From contig NZ_LR027848.1 of the NCBI RefSeq assembly GCF_900607235.1, positions 609,241 to 673,240 on the forward strand: a stretch of 64,000 nucleotides of DNA, given 5' to 3'. Below the pieces are notes generated by a model. The model did no database searches and was not told the DNA's origin. It saw only the letters and a program-made list of their open reading frames with translations. This document shows positions 36,396 through 44,085 of this stretch, one piece after another (the stretch's first letter is position 1; every line of letters starts with the position of its first letter). A program made the translations under genes and the position numbers. Source of the stretch: Olivibacter jilunii. GTDB lineage: Bacteria > Bacteroidota > Bacteroidia > Sphingobacteriales > Sphingobacteriaceae.

Positions 36396-36827
36396 TACAA
36401 ATGACCGTTTAGATAGATATTCATTTTCTTTTTCTGTCATTCGCTTTTTATCAACAGGTTTCTTATCTAAATAGCCACATAGGTGTAAAATACCATGAAT
36501 AATAACGCGATGCAGCTCATCGATTTCTTTTACTAAAAAGCTTTTTGCGTTTTCCTTGATTCTATCAATACTGATGAATATATCACCTGCGATTACGTTT
36601 TCGTCATCGCTATTATCAAAGGTTATAATATCGGTATAGGTATCGTGATTAAGATACTCCACATTTATCTTATGCAAATATTCGTCCGAGCAAAAGATGA
36701 AGCTTATTTCACCGGGTTTTAAACCTTCATTAGCAATAGCATCCTTTATCCATTGTTTTAATAGCAGTTTGTTTTTTATAGTGTATTTAATTTCTTCAGT
36801 AAAGAAGTTTACGGTAGCACTTGGCAT
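36393..36827 (-). CDS. ybeY: rRNA maturation RNase YbeY
   Basis: 144 residues of the UPF0054/YbeY family, a zinc-dependent endoribonuclease acting in 16S rRNA 3' processing and ribosome quality control. The recognisable parts are FIFCSDEYLHKINVEYLNHD, TDIITFDNS, AGDIFISIDRI and HRVIIHGILHLCGYLDKK. In the usual H-G-x-L-H-L-x-G-x-D-H motif the first two histidines are H111 and H115, but the third metal ligand position is D121. As far as I know this change is common in Bacteroidota YbeY, so it need not mean loss of activity. It is convergent with the zinc peptidase gene. Confidence 0.9.
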   Translation of the reverse strand: MPSATVNFFTEEIKYTIKNKLLLKQWIKDAIANEGLKPGEISFIFCSDEYLHKINVEYLNHDTYTDIITFDNSDDENVIAGDIFISIDRIKENAKSFLVKEIDELHRVIIHGILHLCGYLDKKPVDKKRMTEKENEYLSKRSFV

Positions 36828-36884
36828 CTCTATTTTTTTCTTTCAAATGTACAATGTTTAATACTTATAAGTAAGTTAAAGCGT

Positions 36885-36997
36885 AAAAAGCTGAGTCGTT
36901 AAACAATCTGCCTAGAGCTTATTGCTTATTGCCTAAAGCCTTATAAAAAGTGGAGTCGTTAAATAGTTTGCCTAGAGCTTACTGCCTAAAGCCTTAT
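36885..36997. repeat. imperfect tandem direct repeat (60 + 53 bp)
   Basis: Two abutting copies (36885-36944 and 36945-36997) share the blocks GAGTCGTTAAA, TGCCTAGAGCTTA and TGCCTAAAGCCTTAT. The first copy has a 7-base internal expansion (TTATTGC type). No gene is present, and the origin is unknown. Confidence 0.7.
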
Positions 36998-37070
36998 GTC
37001 TAGCGATCTACCTATTATGAAGTAAAAGAAAGACAGAAATTATATAGATTATAGAATAATATTCAAATAC

Positions 37071-37153
37071 ATCGTAAATTGATCGATAAAGAGTCGTAAA
37101 TCCATCGTATATTTTACGATGAATTTACGATAAAAATACGATAGATTTACGGC
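37071..37153. repeat. iteron-like cluster of ATCGTAAAT / ATTTACGAT words
   Basis: Seven 9-bp words lie in 83 bases. Three are in one orientation (37071 ATCGTAAAT, 37093 GTCGTAAAT, 37104 ATCGTATAT). Four are in the other (37112 TTTTACGAT, 37123 ATTTACGAT, 37134 AAATACGAT, 37145 ATTTACGGC). This gives a mirror-like array with a spacing of about 10-11 bp in its second half. Nothing is coded here. A repeated protein-binding site is the simplest reading. Confidence 0.6.
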
Positions 37154-37331
37154 AAAATGTAATATCTGACATATTTCAATTTCTTTTTTATACAATTTTT
37201 GTCATTTATTTCTTATGATTAATGGGCTAACGTTCGCAGGAGTAATTAGAATAAATAACGGTATTTGATAAAGCAATATTCAGCGAATAATATGTGCTTG
37301 GTAAAAAATTGTGATTTACAGATTTTTTCTA

Positions 37332-37339
37332 TAAGTTTG
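37332..37339 (+). promoter_or_regulatory. -7 promoter element for tRNA-Pro
   Basis: TAAGTTTG matches TAnnTTTG and lies 13 bases before the mature tRNA. A -33 TTG lies at 37309-37311, 20 bases upstream, so both promoter boxes are present. Confidence 0.7.
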
Positions 37340-37352
37340 TCATCCTAAAATT

Positions 37353-37426
37353 CGGGATGTAGCGTAGCCCGGTATCGCGCCAGCATGGGGTGCTGGAGGT
37401 CGTCGGTTCAAATCCGGCCATCCCGA
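37353..37426 (+). tRNA. tRNA-Pro (anticodon GGG)
   Basis: A 74-base cloverleaf. The acceptor stem is CGGGATG (37353-37359) with CATCCCG (37419-37425) and discriminator A. The anticodon arm is CCAGC-ATGGGGT-GCTGG with T at position 33 and anticodon GGG, reading CCC. The T arm is GTCGG-TTCAAAT-CCGGC. The CCA end is not encoded. It is flanked by a good promoter and a strong terminator. It lies at the left edge of the accessory region, a usual integration target. Confidence 0.92.
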
Positions 37427-37431
37427 CTTTT

Positions 37432-37474
37432 AACAAAATAACCTACTGATTTTCAGTAGGTTATTTTGTTTTCT
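37432..37474 (+). terminator. intrinsic terminator after tRNA-Pro
   Basis: An 18-bp perfect stem (37432-37449 with 37453-37470) with a 3-base loop starts 6 bases after the tRNA. T-rich sequence makes up the descending arm and its end. The following 190 bases up to the next stop codon are gene-free. Confidence 0.85.
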
Positions 37475-37660
37475 GGACAATATGCGGACAAAAATAGATG
37501 CTTTGTATTATTTATAATAAGTTGTATAAAGATATCATTATCAGCCTGTTCATCAAAATGAGGCGTTATATTTTGAAATTATTAGCTGTGTAAATATCTT
37601 ATATCTTGGTTAGAAGGAAAACCATCGTTTTTTTTGGCCTTTTATCAGCATCATGAAGAA

Positions 37661-38161
37661 TTAATGCTGTCTATGGTTTTCGGTGTGAAAATCTAATATA
37701 TTATCTAGGATAAACAATGCCCGGAGAATAGTTAACAACAGTACAGCAACGCCAAGTATTATGCAGTAGTATAATAACCAAATACCGAAAATGTTCACAA
37801 ATCGGAGAATGTAAATAACTAGAGTTATAAAAATTAATGATTTAATACCATTCTTCAATAGCGTAGTAGTGTCTTTATATAGAGAAGAGTTACAAAATTT
37901 CTCCATCAAGGTGATATTTTCGCTTTCTTCTACTTTACCTGTTTTAAAAGTTATTAACACCGTTAGAAAAGTTAGAATGAATCCAGCTAAGGTCAGAAGA
38001 ATAGTTGTTGTTTCGGACGCATAGTTTAGAATAGACTCTTCCTTCGGTATTTCTAGAATACAATTTTTCACACAGTAATGAACAAGACATAATAGACTAA
38101 ACCCTACCAAGTAGTCCATTAAAATGGGAAATCTAAAATAAAAGTCTAGTACTCTTTTCAT
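37661..38161 (-). CDS. four-helix membrane protein of unknown function
   Basis: 166 residues dominated by hydrophobic segments at about 13-33, 52-71, 106-127 and 129-150. A polar loop (about 72-105) and a short charged tail (HTENHRQH) complete it. No known motif is recognised. Its ATG overlaps the TGA of the upstream gene as ATGA (38158-38161), so the two proteins are translationally coupled and probably work together. A cytosolic protein coupled to a small multi-pass membrane protein is a layout seen in several phage-defence systems (for example Kiwa), but no homology to them is claimed. The gene is AT-rich relative to the core genes. Confidence 0.75.
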   Translation of the reverse strand: MKRVLDFYFRFPILMDYLVGFSLLCLVHYCVKNCILEIPKEESILNYASETTTILLTLAGFILTFLTVLITFKTGKVEESENITLMEKFCNSSLYKDTTTLLKNGIKSLIFITLVIYILRFVNIFGIWLLYYCIILGVAVLLLTILRALFILDNILDFHTENHRQH

Positions 38162-39120
38162 AACCCGTTAATAAAATTATCAATTTCTGGCTTGACTAAC
38201 TCATACCAACGTTTATTGCTGTTTAGAAACATTTTATCTATGCTTATTTCAAATCCTTTTTGGTTTTTTATTAAATTAATATATTGTATATCATCTGACT
38301 GATCTGTAGTATATTCTAATATAAAATTTTTGAAAGCATTCATATCAGTATCCTGATTTTTTATACTTCTTAGAAGTTTTTTGACGAGACTGGTTCCTTC
38401 ATTGTCGGTTTTTACCAATTTGTTTCCTTCAAATACATCGAAAAAAGCTTTAATATTGATTGCACGCGTGCTAAGCAATCTTCCAAATGAACTAAGACCA
38501 GTGAAATAGTGATTTTTTAAATTTGGTTCTATCAATTCTAAACCAGACGGTTCCATTTTTAATTCGAAGCTAAATACATCTTTCAAGTCGTTTAATAGTT
38601 TGTCTAAAGAGACATCGAGATGAATTTCCAACTTGGTCTCCTTAGCTAATTCGAGAACATTATGCGCTACGTTTCTTAGATAAAACTCAATATCGGTGTA
38701 ACGGGGTCCATAAAAATTGTATTCACAACAGAGATATGGTTTGTTTTTACTGATGTCAATATAAAAATGGGTTACTTCTACCAGGTCTCCATATTTTTTT
38801 TTCATCTCATCCAACGAAACAAGCTGGTAACTATCATAAGGTTTTAGCATCGGAGTTTTACCTTCTCTAATTACTCCCATCCTACATTTATAACGTCGTT
38901 CTACATGATCGAAGGTAACGGAGTCGATGAACAATTCCCTGGGACTTGAATTTTCTCTATTTTTATATCTATCAACAAGATATGCTTTATTTTCCAAGTT
39001 GACTGGTGTCACATAATGAAGTACCTTGCGAAGTATCTCTACAGAATTCAAGTCACTATGTTGCTTTCTAGGCTTAAATAAAAGAGAATAAAAATTAAAA
39101 GTTATGGTAATATCGGCCAT
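38158..39120 (-). CDS. unknown protein, first gene of an ATGA-coupled pair
   Basis: 320 residues, soluble, with no signal peptide or membrane segment. The N-terminal half is beta-rich and has strands such as DITITFNFYSLLF, FIDSVTFDHVERRYKCRMG and VTHFYIDISKNKPYLCCEYN followed by FYGPRYTDIEFYLRNV. The second half is alpha/beta (KFELKMEPS-like ELKMEPSGLELI, then helices to the C-terminus). The segment with a strand, an N-x-x-G-P-R turn and a helix is reminiscent of DUF4747/DUF6731-like proteins found near phage-related genes, but this is an impression only. It is translated just before the four-helix membrane protein, with a 4-base overlap. Function unknown. Confidence 0.75.
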   Translation of the reverse strand: MADITITFNFYSLLFKPRKQHSDLNSVEILRKVLHYVTPVNLENKAYLVDRYKNRENSSPRELFIDSVTFDHVERRYKCRMGVIREGKTPMLKPYDSYQLVSLDEMKKKYGDLVEVTHFYIDISKNKPYLCCEYNFYGPRYTDIEFYLRNVAHNVLELAKETKLEIHLDVSLDKLLNDLKDVFSFELKMEPSGLELIEPNLKNHYFTGLSSFGRLLSTRAINIKAFFDVFEGNKLVKTDNEGTSLVKKLLRSIKNQDTDMNAFKNFILEYTTDQSDDIQYINLIKNQKGFEISIDKMFLNSNKRWYELVKPEIDNFINGL

Positions 39121-39305
39121 AAGAATTCAGGGATATATTGCTATTTATTGTTAAGGTCAAACTATTTTTGCGATGCAATTTAGGTATATTAATTGTGAGT
39201 ATATTACGGGAAACAGTAAATTGAACCAAAATTTGCCTGTTATATTTTTTATAGGTAAAAAGTCTCTCTTTCCAGCTAAAAAAAATCTTTAAATATTAAT
39301 AAGAG

Positions 39306-39884
39306 CTAATCTCCAAATTTTGTCAGCAGCGAATTGATAAGGTCATTATCAACTTTCAAATTTGCTATCTTGAAATCTTCAGAAGTAATTTTAGCTATCA
39401 CTGGTGTCGACTCACGTAATTTTTTCACGGCCGATATATCAACCTCTATTAGACTGAGATAAAGCTTATACGCTTTTAAATACTTTTCATGCTTTTCAAT
39501 AGCGAAATCAAAAAACTCTTTATCTCCCGTTATTTCTTCCAAAATCAGTTTTGAGAAGAAAGTAGCCATTCCTTCCTCTAAATAATTTATTTCGTTGCCC
39601 TTAACTAGTTCGACAGGTGAAAGTAAGTGTACAACTTCATGTGCCAACTGAAAAATACCATCTTTTTTATCGTTTATAGCGCCTTTGCCATTTAGGAAAA
39701 TTTTGAAAGAGCATTCTTCAGTTTCTAATGACCTACCGCAAAAAACCACCCTCGGGGGAAAATTGTGGTAAAATAACCCTAAATATCTATAGTTTGTTTT
39801 TGATCCGAACATTTTCTCTGCCCTTGCAAGAAAATCGTATTGTAACCTTTCATATTCTTGCATGTTTGTTTCTTGCGGTGACAT
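39306..39884 (-). CDS. putative HExxH zinc metallopeptidase-like protein
   Basis: 192 residues without a signal peptide. The central segment IFQLAHEVVHLLSP carries HEVVH (H82, E83, H86). Seventeen residues later comes YLEEGMATFFSKL, whose E103 or E104 could be the third zinc ligand of a gluzincin-type site (the typical pattern is HExxH followed by an E-G near 20 residues on). The N-terminus has FPPRVVFCGRSLETEECSF. The C-terminal 80 residues are helical and lack known motifs. The gene stands alone in the AT-rich accessory region, 185 bases upstream of the coupled pair. Substrate and role are unknown. Confidence 0.65.
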   Translation of the reverse strand: MSPQETNMQEYERLQYDFLARAEKMFGSKTNYRYLGLFYHNFPPRVVFCGRSLETEECSFKIFLNGKGAINDKKDGIFQLAHEVVHLLSPVELVKGNEINYLEEGMATFFSKLILEEITGDKEFFDFAIEKHEKYLKAYKLYLSLIEVDISAVKKLRESTPVIAKITSEDFKIANLKVDNDLINSLLTKFGD

Positions 39885-40100
39885 GTATTTAGATTTACTA
39901 AGTTTTTATTGAGATGTTTTCGGAGAAAACATTATTTATTTAAAGATCGTAAAAATTTTCTAGCCAATGAACGGCTAGCTAGAATATACGATTTAAATGG
40001 AGCCTTCATCCAATAGTAAAAAAAAGAAATATTTATAATAACACAGAAATATCAAAATAAGAAGATAGAGTAACGCTTTTGTTTTATATAAAGTGTAAAT

Positions 40101-41042
40101 ATGGTATATTGCCCTCCGAACAACTATAGCGACATGAACCTAGGAGAACTTACTAATTCAGCTTCTTATTTTTTAGAACATTTAGAATTAACGTTCCTAG
40201 ATAATAATAGGTCGTCTAACGAATCACGATATATAGTCAAAGATTATTTTAATTTTAGACAAGTAATAAGAGAACTGGACAAGGTTCCTTATTTACAACA
40301 TTTTACAGACTCAATAAAAGAGTCAAAAGCATTTACGATTCCGGAGCCGTCAGTTGTATTAAGTGTGAATGAAAAGGTGGAGCTAGAGAAAGCTATATCC
40401 AATTTGAGATCTGCAATACTAGGCTTGAAAGCATATTATGATAATACCACACCAAACTCAGATGCTATTTTAAGAGTAAAATTGCCAGAAACAAATTCAT
40501 TCGATGATCTTATAAAATATTCAGAACTTCTAAAAAAAGGTATTGAAATACCAGTGAATGAAAGTAATGAAGACTCGAAAGTTAAAATATTAAATGGTCA
40601 ACCCGGATCAATCTGGTTAATTCTATCGATAGGTAGCAGTATAATGCTAATAGCAAAATTGTGTAATGCAGCAGCAGTTATAAGAAGAAAGTGGGCCGAG
40701 TCAAGCATATTTGAAGAGCATGCAAAAAGTCTCAAACTAAAAAATGAATTAATGGATGACTTGGTAAAAGCCAATAAGAAAATGCTAGCTGATGTATTAG
40801 ATGCTGAGGCAGCCAATATCCATAATGGGCATTACAATCCTGACGATCCAGAAGTAAAGGAAAGGATAAAGTTAGCCATACGATCTATTAGTGAACTTAT
40901 AGATAAGGGGGGGCAGCTATTGCCTTCTGGAAGCAATAAAGATATATCAAACAATTTTCCTGATTATAACGCTTTGAATTCAGCTGTATCTATTATAAAG
41001 CAAATTGGCACGGGGTCTTCAGACGAAGGATTGAAGAGTTAA
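40101..41042 (+). CDS. unknown protein with one hydrophobic segment
   Basis: 313 residues, mostly helical and polar. A hydrophobic stretch at about 170-194 (SIWLILSIGSSIMLIAKLCNAA) is followed by RRKWAESSIFEEHAKSLKLK, a charged helix. The N-terminal 160 residues contain an amphipathic heptad-like segment around 90-115, and the C-terminal 110 residues are helical with a glycine/serine-rich end. No known domain is recognised. One mid-protein membrane segment flanked by cytosolic halves could suit a membrane-active effector, but that is speculation. The gene is flanked on both sides by minus-strand accessory genes and has an AT-rich base composition like theirs. Confidence 0.65.
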   Translation: MVYCPPNNYSDMNLGELTNSASYFLEHLELTFLDNNRSSNESRYIVKDYFNFRQVIRELDKVPYLQHFTDSIKESKAFTIPEPSVVLSVNEKVELEKAISNLRSAILGLKAYYDNTTPNSDAILRVKLPETNSFDDLIKYSELLKKGIEIPVNESNEDSKVKILNGQPGSIWLILSIGSSIMLIAKLCNAAAVIRRKWAESSIFEEHAKSLKLKNELMDDLVKANKKMLADVLDAEAANIHNGHYNPDDPEVKERIKLAIRSISELIDKGGQLLPSGSNKDISNNFPDYNALNSAVSIIKQIGTGSSDEGLKS

Positions 41043-41105
41043 AGTCTTCTTCTAGTAACAATAAAAACATTCAAATAATGAGATACCTACAAATCAATCC
41101 ATGTT

Positions 41106-42833
41106 TTATTGCTGTTCTTTGAGATAACTCTCAACTTCCTCCGTGACAAACTCCAACCAATATTCACACCTTCTATGCAAAATAGCCACATCCGTGGGAT
41201 GATAAAACAGAGAAGAACGGAACCTCAAATTGTGCAGTCCCTGTGATAACAATCCGAACAACCTAATATCCTCTTCGGTAATTCTTGGAAAAAATTCATT
41301 CGCCTTTTCGCTGATATAGTCGCAAAGGTTATAGAGATGTGAAAGACTTTGCAGATTAGGCTTATAATCCAAAAAGGTTTCGATATAAGCCAGACATATC
41401 TGCTCAAGCGCAAGTGCAAGCATACATAACTCAACATCTTCATTATCATCATAGGTAAGATTAGAGGCTGATTCTATAAATGCGATAATTTTCCGCCTCC
41501 GTTTCCACCAGTTCATTTTTTTTGTTTCAAGGTTCACTTCGGCCTTTTTTTCTTCAGTGGGTATTTGCCATATTTCGGATAGATCTTTGTTTATAAATAC
41601 CTGTTCCCCAGTCGTTATTACCCTTTGAAAGAAAGGATTGCCGTTTTCCAGTGCTTTGGTAATAGATGCCATGCTGTGAAAAAGTAACACGACTTTTGCG
41701 TCCACATTTTTATCCTGATTGATATAGCTCTGTATCCGGTAAATATCGTTCGGCTGTTCGTCTTTGGTAATTACTAATAAATAGAGACGATCCTCGGAAG
41801 TTTTTTCTGTTGTTTCCATGTAATAACTATCGTGAGAGAAGGATCGTGAGCTTTTTCCCATACAATAAATGCGAATGGTACCTACCTCCCTTGTTATTTT
41901 TTCAATGATCTTTTCCATGATACATAAGGGTTTTAATGGTTCAATTGTTGGACTAGAAATAAATTTTTCAGAGGTTGCAACCTCCTGTTCACTTGATGGT
42001 TCCGATTGTTGCTCTTCCTCTTTGTAATTTCCGAAACGCACTTCGAACTGTTTTTGCGCCAGTCTTGAATTTTCGTCTACTATTTGTTGCAGGTCAAGCG
42101 ATTTCTGTATCAGATAGGATAATTCATCTTTTGAAATCTGGTAGCTGTTTTCATAACGAACGGTAAGATAGGCTTCATCTAAAATGAAAAGTATGGACAT
42201 TTCTTTTTCGTCCTCCTCGTTGAAAAGCGTTTTAAGTTCGGGAATATAAGGGAGCAGGAATTTGTGGTGGTTACGCAAAGAATGGGATATCTTTTCTTTT
42301 CCTATGAGCGCAAGCTCGGCAAATCGGTAGCATAACTCAAAAACCTGATGTAACATCAATGCGCAGAGCTGGTCGTTTCCCTTTTCAAAGTAAAAATCCA
42401 TTCCCTCCCTGAACGAGCGTATTTTGTTTCTTTCTTTTCCCTGCTCAATGATTGCCCTGTTGTATACCTTTTGAAAGGTGGTTTTATTATTAAAAAGGGG
42501 AATATCACTTTCGGGATTGATATATACCAGCATATCAGGTTGGCAGATGGAAAAAAACACCATGCTGCCCTGTTTGAGTCCGGCTTTCACGTCGTGAAAA
42601 TAGAATAAGCGGTATCTGAACTGAATATGAAGCGTCATTACCATTCTAACCAATGGACGGGCTTCGGTAATGTGTTGGGTACTCGAATTGGGAATGAGGA
42701 TAATGAGTTCCCAATATGCTTTATCATCCTCAACTATATCATTCAGGTATATCTGTTCTATCAACAGCGTATTTACCAAGCGTGCGGTGATCAGGTTTGC
42801 CTCCTGAAGGACTTCTGCTGGAATTGTGCCCAT
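41106..42833 (-). CDS. duplicated nucleotidyltransferase-like/HEPN protein
   Basis: 575 residues that read as two copies of one module. Copy 1 has a degenerate nucleotidyltransferase-like fold (about 18-130: WELIILIPNS, LFYFHDVKAGLKQGSMVFF, MLVYIN) then a HEPN-like helical domain (about 135-265: LCALMLHQVFELCYRFAELA, SHSLRNHHKFL). After a glutamate/serine linker, copy 2 repeats this (about 307-425: RLYLLVITKDE, VVLLFHSMASITKALENGNP, QVFIN; then about 440-572: LCMLALALEQICLAYIETFL, SLSHLYNLC). The last domain has R539-x5-H545 (RSSLFYH), the HEPN RNase motif; copy 1 lacks a clear one. It is third in an operon (gap 23 bases). Probably a toxin or defence-type effector; not proven. Confidence 0.7.
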   Translation of the reverse strand: MGTIPAEVLQEANLITARLVNTLLIEQIYLNDIVEDDKAYWELIILIPNSSTQHITEARPLVRMVMTLHIQFRYRLFYFHDVKAGLKQGSMVFFSICQPDMLVYINPESDIPLFNNKTTFQKVYNRAIIEQGKERNKIRSFREGMDFYFEKGNDQLCALMLHQVFELCYRFAELALIGKEKISHSLRNHHKFLLPYIPELKTLFNEEDEKEMSILFILDEAYLTVRYENSYQISKDELSYLIQKSLDLQQIVDENSRLAQKQFEVRFGNYKEEEQQSEPSSEQEVATSEKFISSPTIEPLKPLCIMEKIIEKITREVGTIRIYCMGKSSRSFSHDSYYMETTEKTSEDRLYLLVITKDEQPNDIYRIQSYINQDKNVDAKVVLLFHSMASITKALENGNPFFQRVITTGEQVFINKDLSEIWQIPTEEKKAEVNLETKKMNWWKRRRKIIAFIESASNLTYDDNEDVELCMLALALEQICLAYIETFLDYKPNLQSLSHLYNLCDYISEKANEFFPRITEEDIRLFGLLSQGLHNLRFRSSLFYHPTDVAILHRRCEYWLEFVTEEVESYLKEQQ

Positions 42834-42856
42834 AGCTATAAAATTTAATCATGCTC

Positions 42857-44074
42857 TCAATGTTGCCTGTTTGGATATTTCTTTGCCTGTACCAGATATC
42901 CCGCTTCCAGCAATTTTACTAGATTGGCATGAAAGCTTGTTATTTCCTTTTTATCAAAAGGATAAGGTTCTTCATGTCCCAAAGCTGCCGTAAGCGATTC
43001 AAAAAGAATATGGAAACAAAACTGGAGATCGTATAGGTTGAAAAACTCACGCAGATAATTTTCTGGATTTTTAATTATTTCCGCTTCTAACTTATAGCGA
43101 TAATTCTCTTTTGGTATTGGGGCATGCTGAAAAGAATAGGTTGTATTCGTGTTGTTCCAGCTTTTAGGGTAATTCGGGCTTAATTGCCTTATTAGCCAAA
43201 GACAGTCTGTCATGTGTACAAGAGTTTTAAACAGGTCAATCAGATCCGCTGGTGTTCCTTCCCATATTTTTTCCCGTTCAAATACAAGTTTCATCCATCG
43301 GCCAAGGTCTCTTTTATATGCCATAAGCGAGGTGTAATGAAAGAAACCATATAAATCGCTGTAGGGATTAAAAGTGCTTTCGATAGTACCCATATAGGGG
43401 TAATTATTCATATCGAACCACGGAACCAATTCGTGGTAAAGAAGTTCTCTTTCCTGTTTTTCTACCAGCCAAACGATTTCCATTAACTTAACAAGATCAA
43501 GATAGTCCTCATATATTTCTGCCGGGGAAAATCCGTGAGCTTCAATAATGCTTCTATCATCAAGTGCGCTCTCCATCCAGAGGGTAAGGTAACGTTTCCA
43601 ATCGCCCTGACTCCTCCGTCCAAAGAATTTTCTATGGAATGCTTTTGACGAGCGAATCTCATCCTGATTCAGAAATTGGATTTCGCCTTTAAAACGATGG
43701 TTCCGTTCAACTGGCCATGTGCTTTCCTGTAACTGTGGGTAATATTGATCTATCGTATAATCTGAAAAAGAAGGTTGCAGAACGTCTACCTTAAATTCTT
43801 CATCTCCGCTACCATAACGTGCCTCGATCTGTAACTGGTGTTCATGTTCCAACCATGCGGCATCCAGTGCAAATAATAATTCTTCAAAATTATTCTGTAG
43901 GGTGGGCAGCGTTTCTTCCGGCCACCGTTCTGGGCTAATGACCACTCTATATAGATTTTGAAGGAAAAGTCGGTAGTGATGGGTCGTTTTTATAAATTTC
44001 AGCGAACTGCGGATATTGTAAATAGAGCTTTCATACGAGGAAAGAAAGCTTTCTTTTCCTGTAAATTTTTCCAT
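42857..44074 (-). CDS. tandem helical-repeat protein, second gene of the HEPN operon
   Basis: 405 residues, no signal peptide or membrane helix. Four units of about 80-110 residues each end in a related helix: LLFALDAAWLEH (66-77), LVKLMEIVWLVE (194-205), LVHMTDCLWLIR (285-296) and LVKLLEAGYLVQ (385-396). Each is preceded by a hydrophobic, aromatic-rich helix (for example AFHRKFFGRRSQGDWKRYL). The upstream 340-residue protein has the same unit order and motifs, so the two are paralogues. A scaffold or sensor role beside the HEPN protein is possible; I do not recognise a named family. It is 11 bases from the upstream gene and 23 bases from the downstream gene. Confidence 0.7.
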   Translation of the reverse strand: MEKFTGKESFLSSYESSIYNIRSSLKFIKTTHHYRLFLQNLYRVVISPERWPEETLPTLQNNFEELLFALDAAWLEHEHQLQIEARYGSGDEEFKVDVLQPSFSDYTIDQYYPQLQESTWPVERNHRFKGEIQFLNQDEIRSSKAFHRKFFGRRSQGDWKRYLTLWMESALDDRSIIEAHGFSPAEIYEDYLDLVKLMEIVWLVEKQERELLYHELVPWFDMNNYPYMGTIESTFNPYSDLYGFFHYTSLMAYKRDLGRWMKLVFEREKIWEGTPADLIDLFKTLVHMTDCLWLIRQLSPNYPKSWNNTNTTYSFQHAPIPKENYRYKLEAEIIKNPENYLREFFNLYDLQFCFHILFESLTAALGHEEPYPFDKKEITSFHANLVKLLEAGYLVQAKKYPNRQH

Positions 44075-44085
44075 GGTTGTTAGGG

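Noticed and set aside
36828-37350. CRISPR array from the repeated ATTTACGAT words
   Set aside because: Units are 9 bp, in two orientations, with no equal spacers, and no cas genes are present. Not a CRISPR.
37661-39120. Assignment of the coupled pair as a Kiwa (KwaA/KwaB) system
   Set aside because: Only the general layout (four-helix membrane protein plus about 320-residue partner) agrees. I cannot identify DUF4868 motifs by eye, and the gene order is reversed relative to my recollection of Kiwa, so no name is given.
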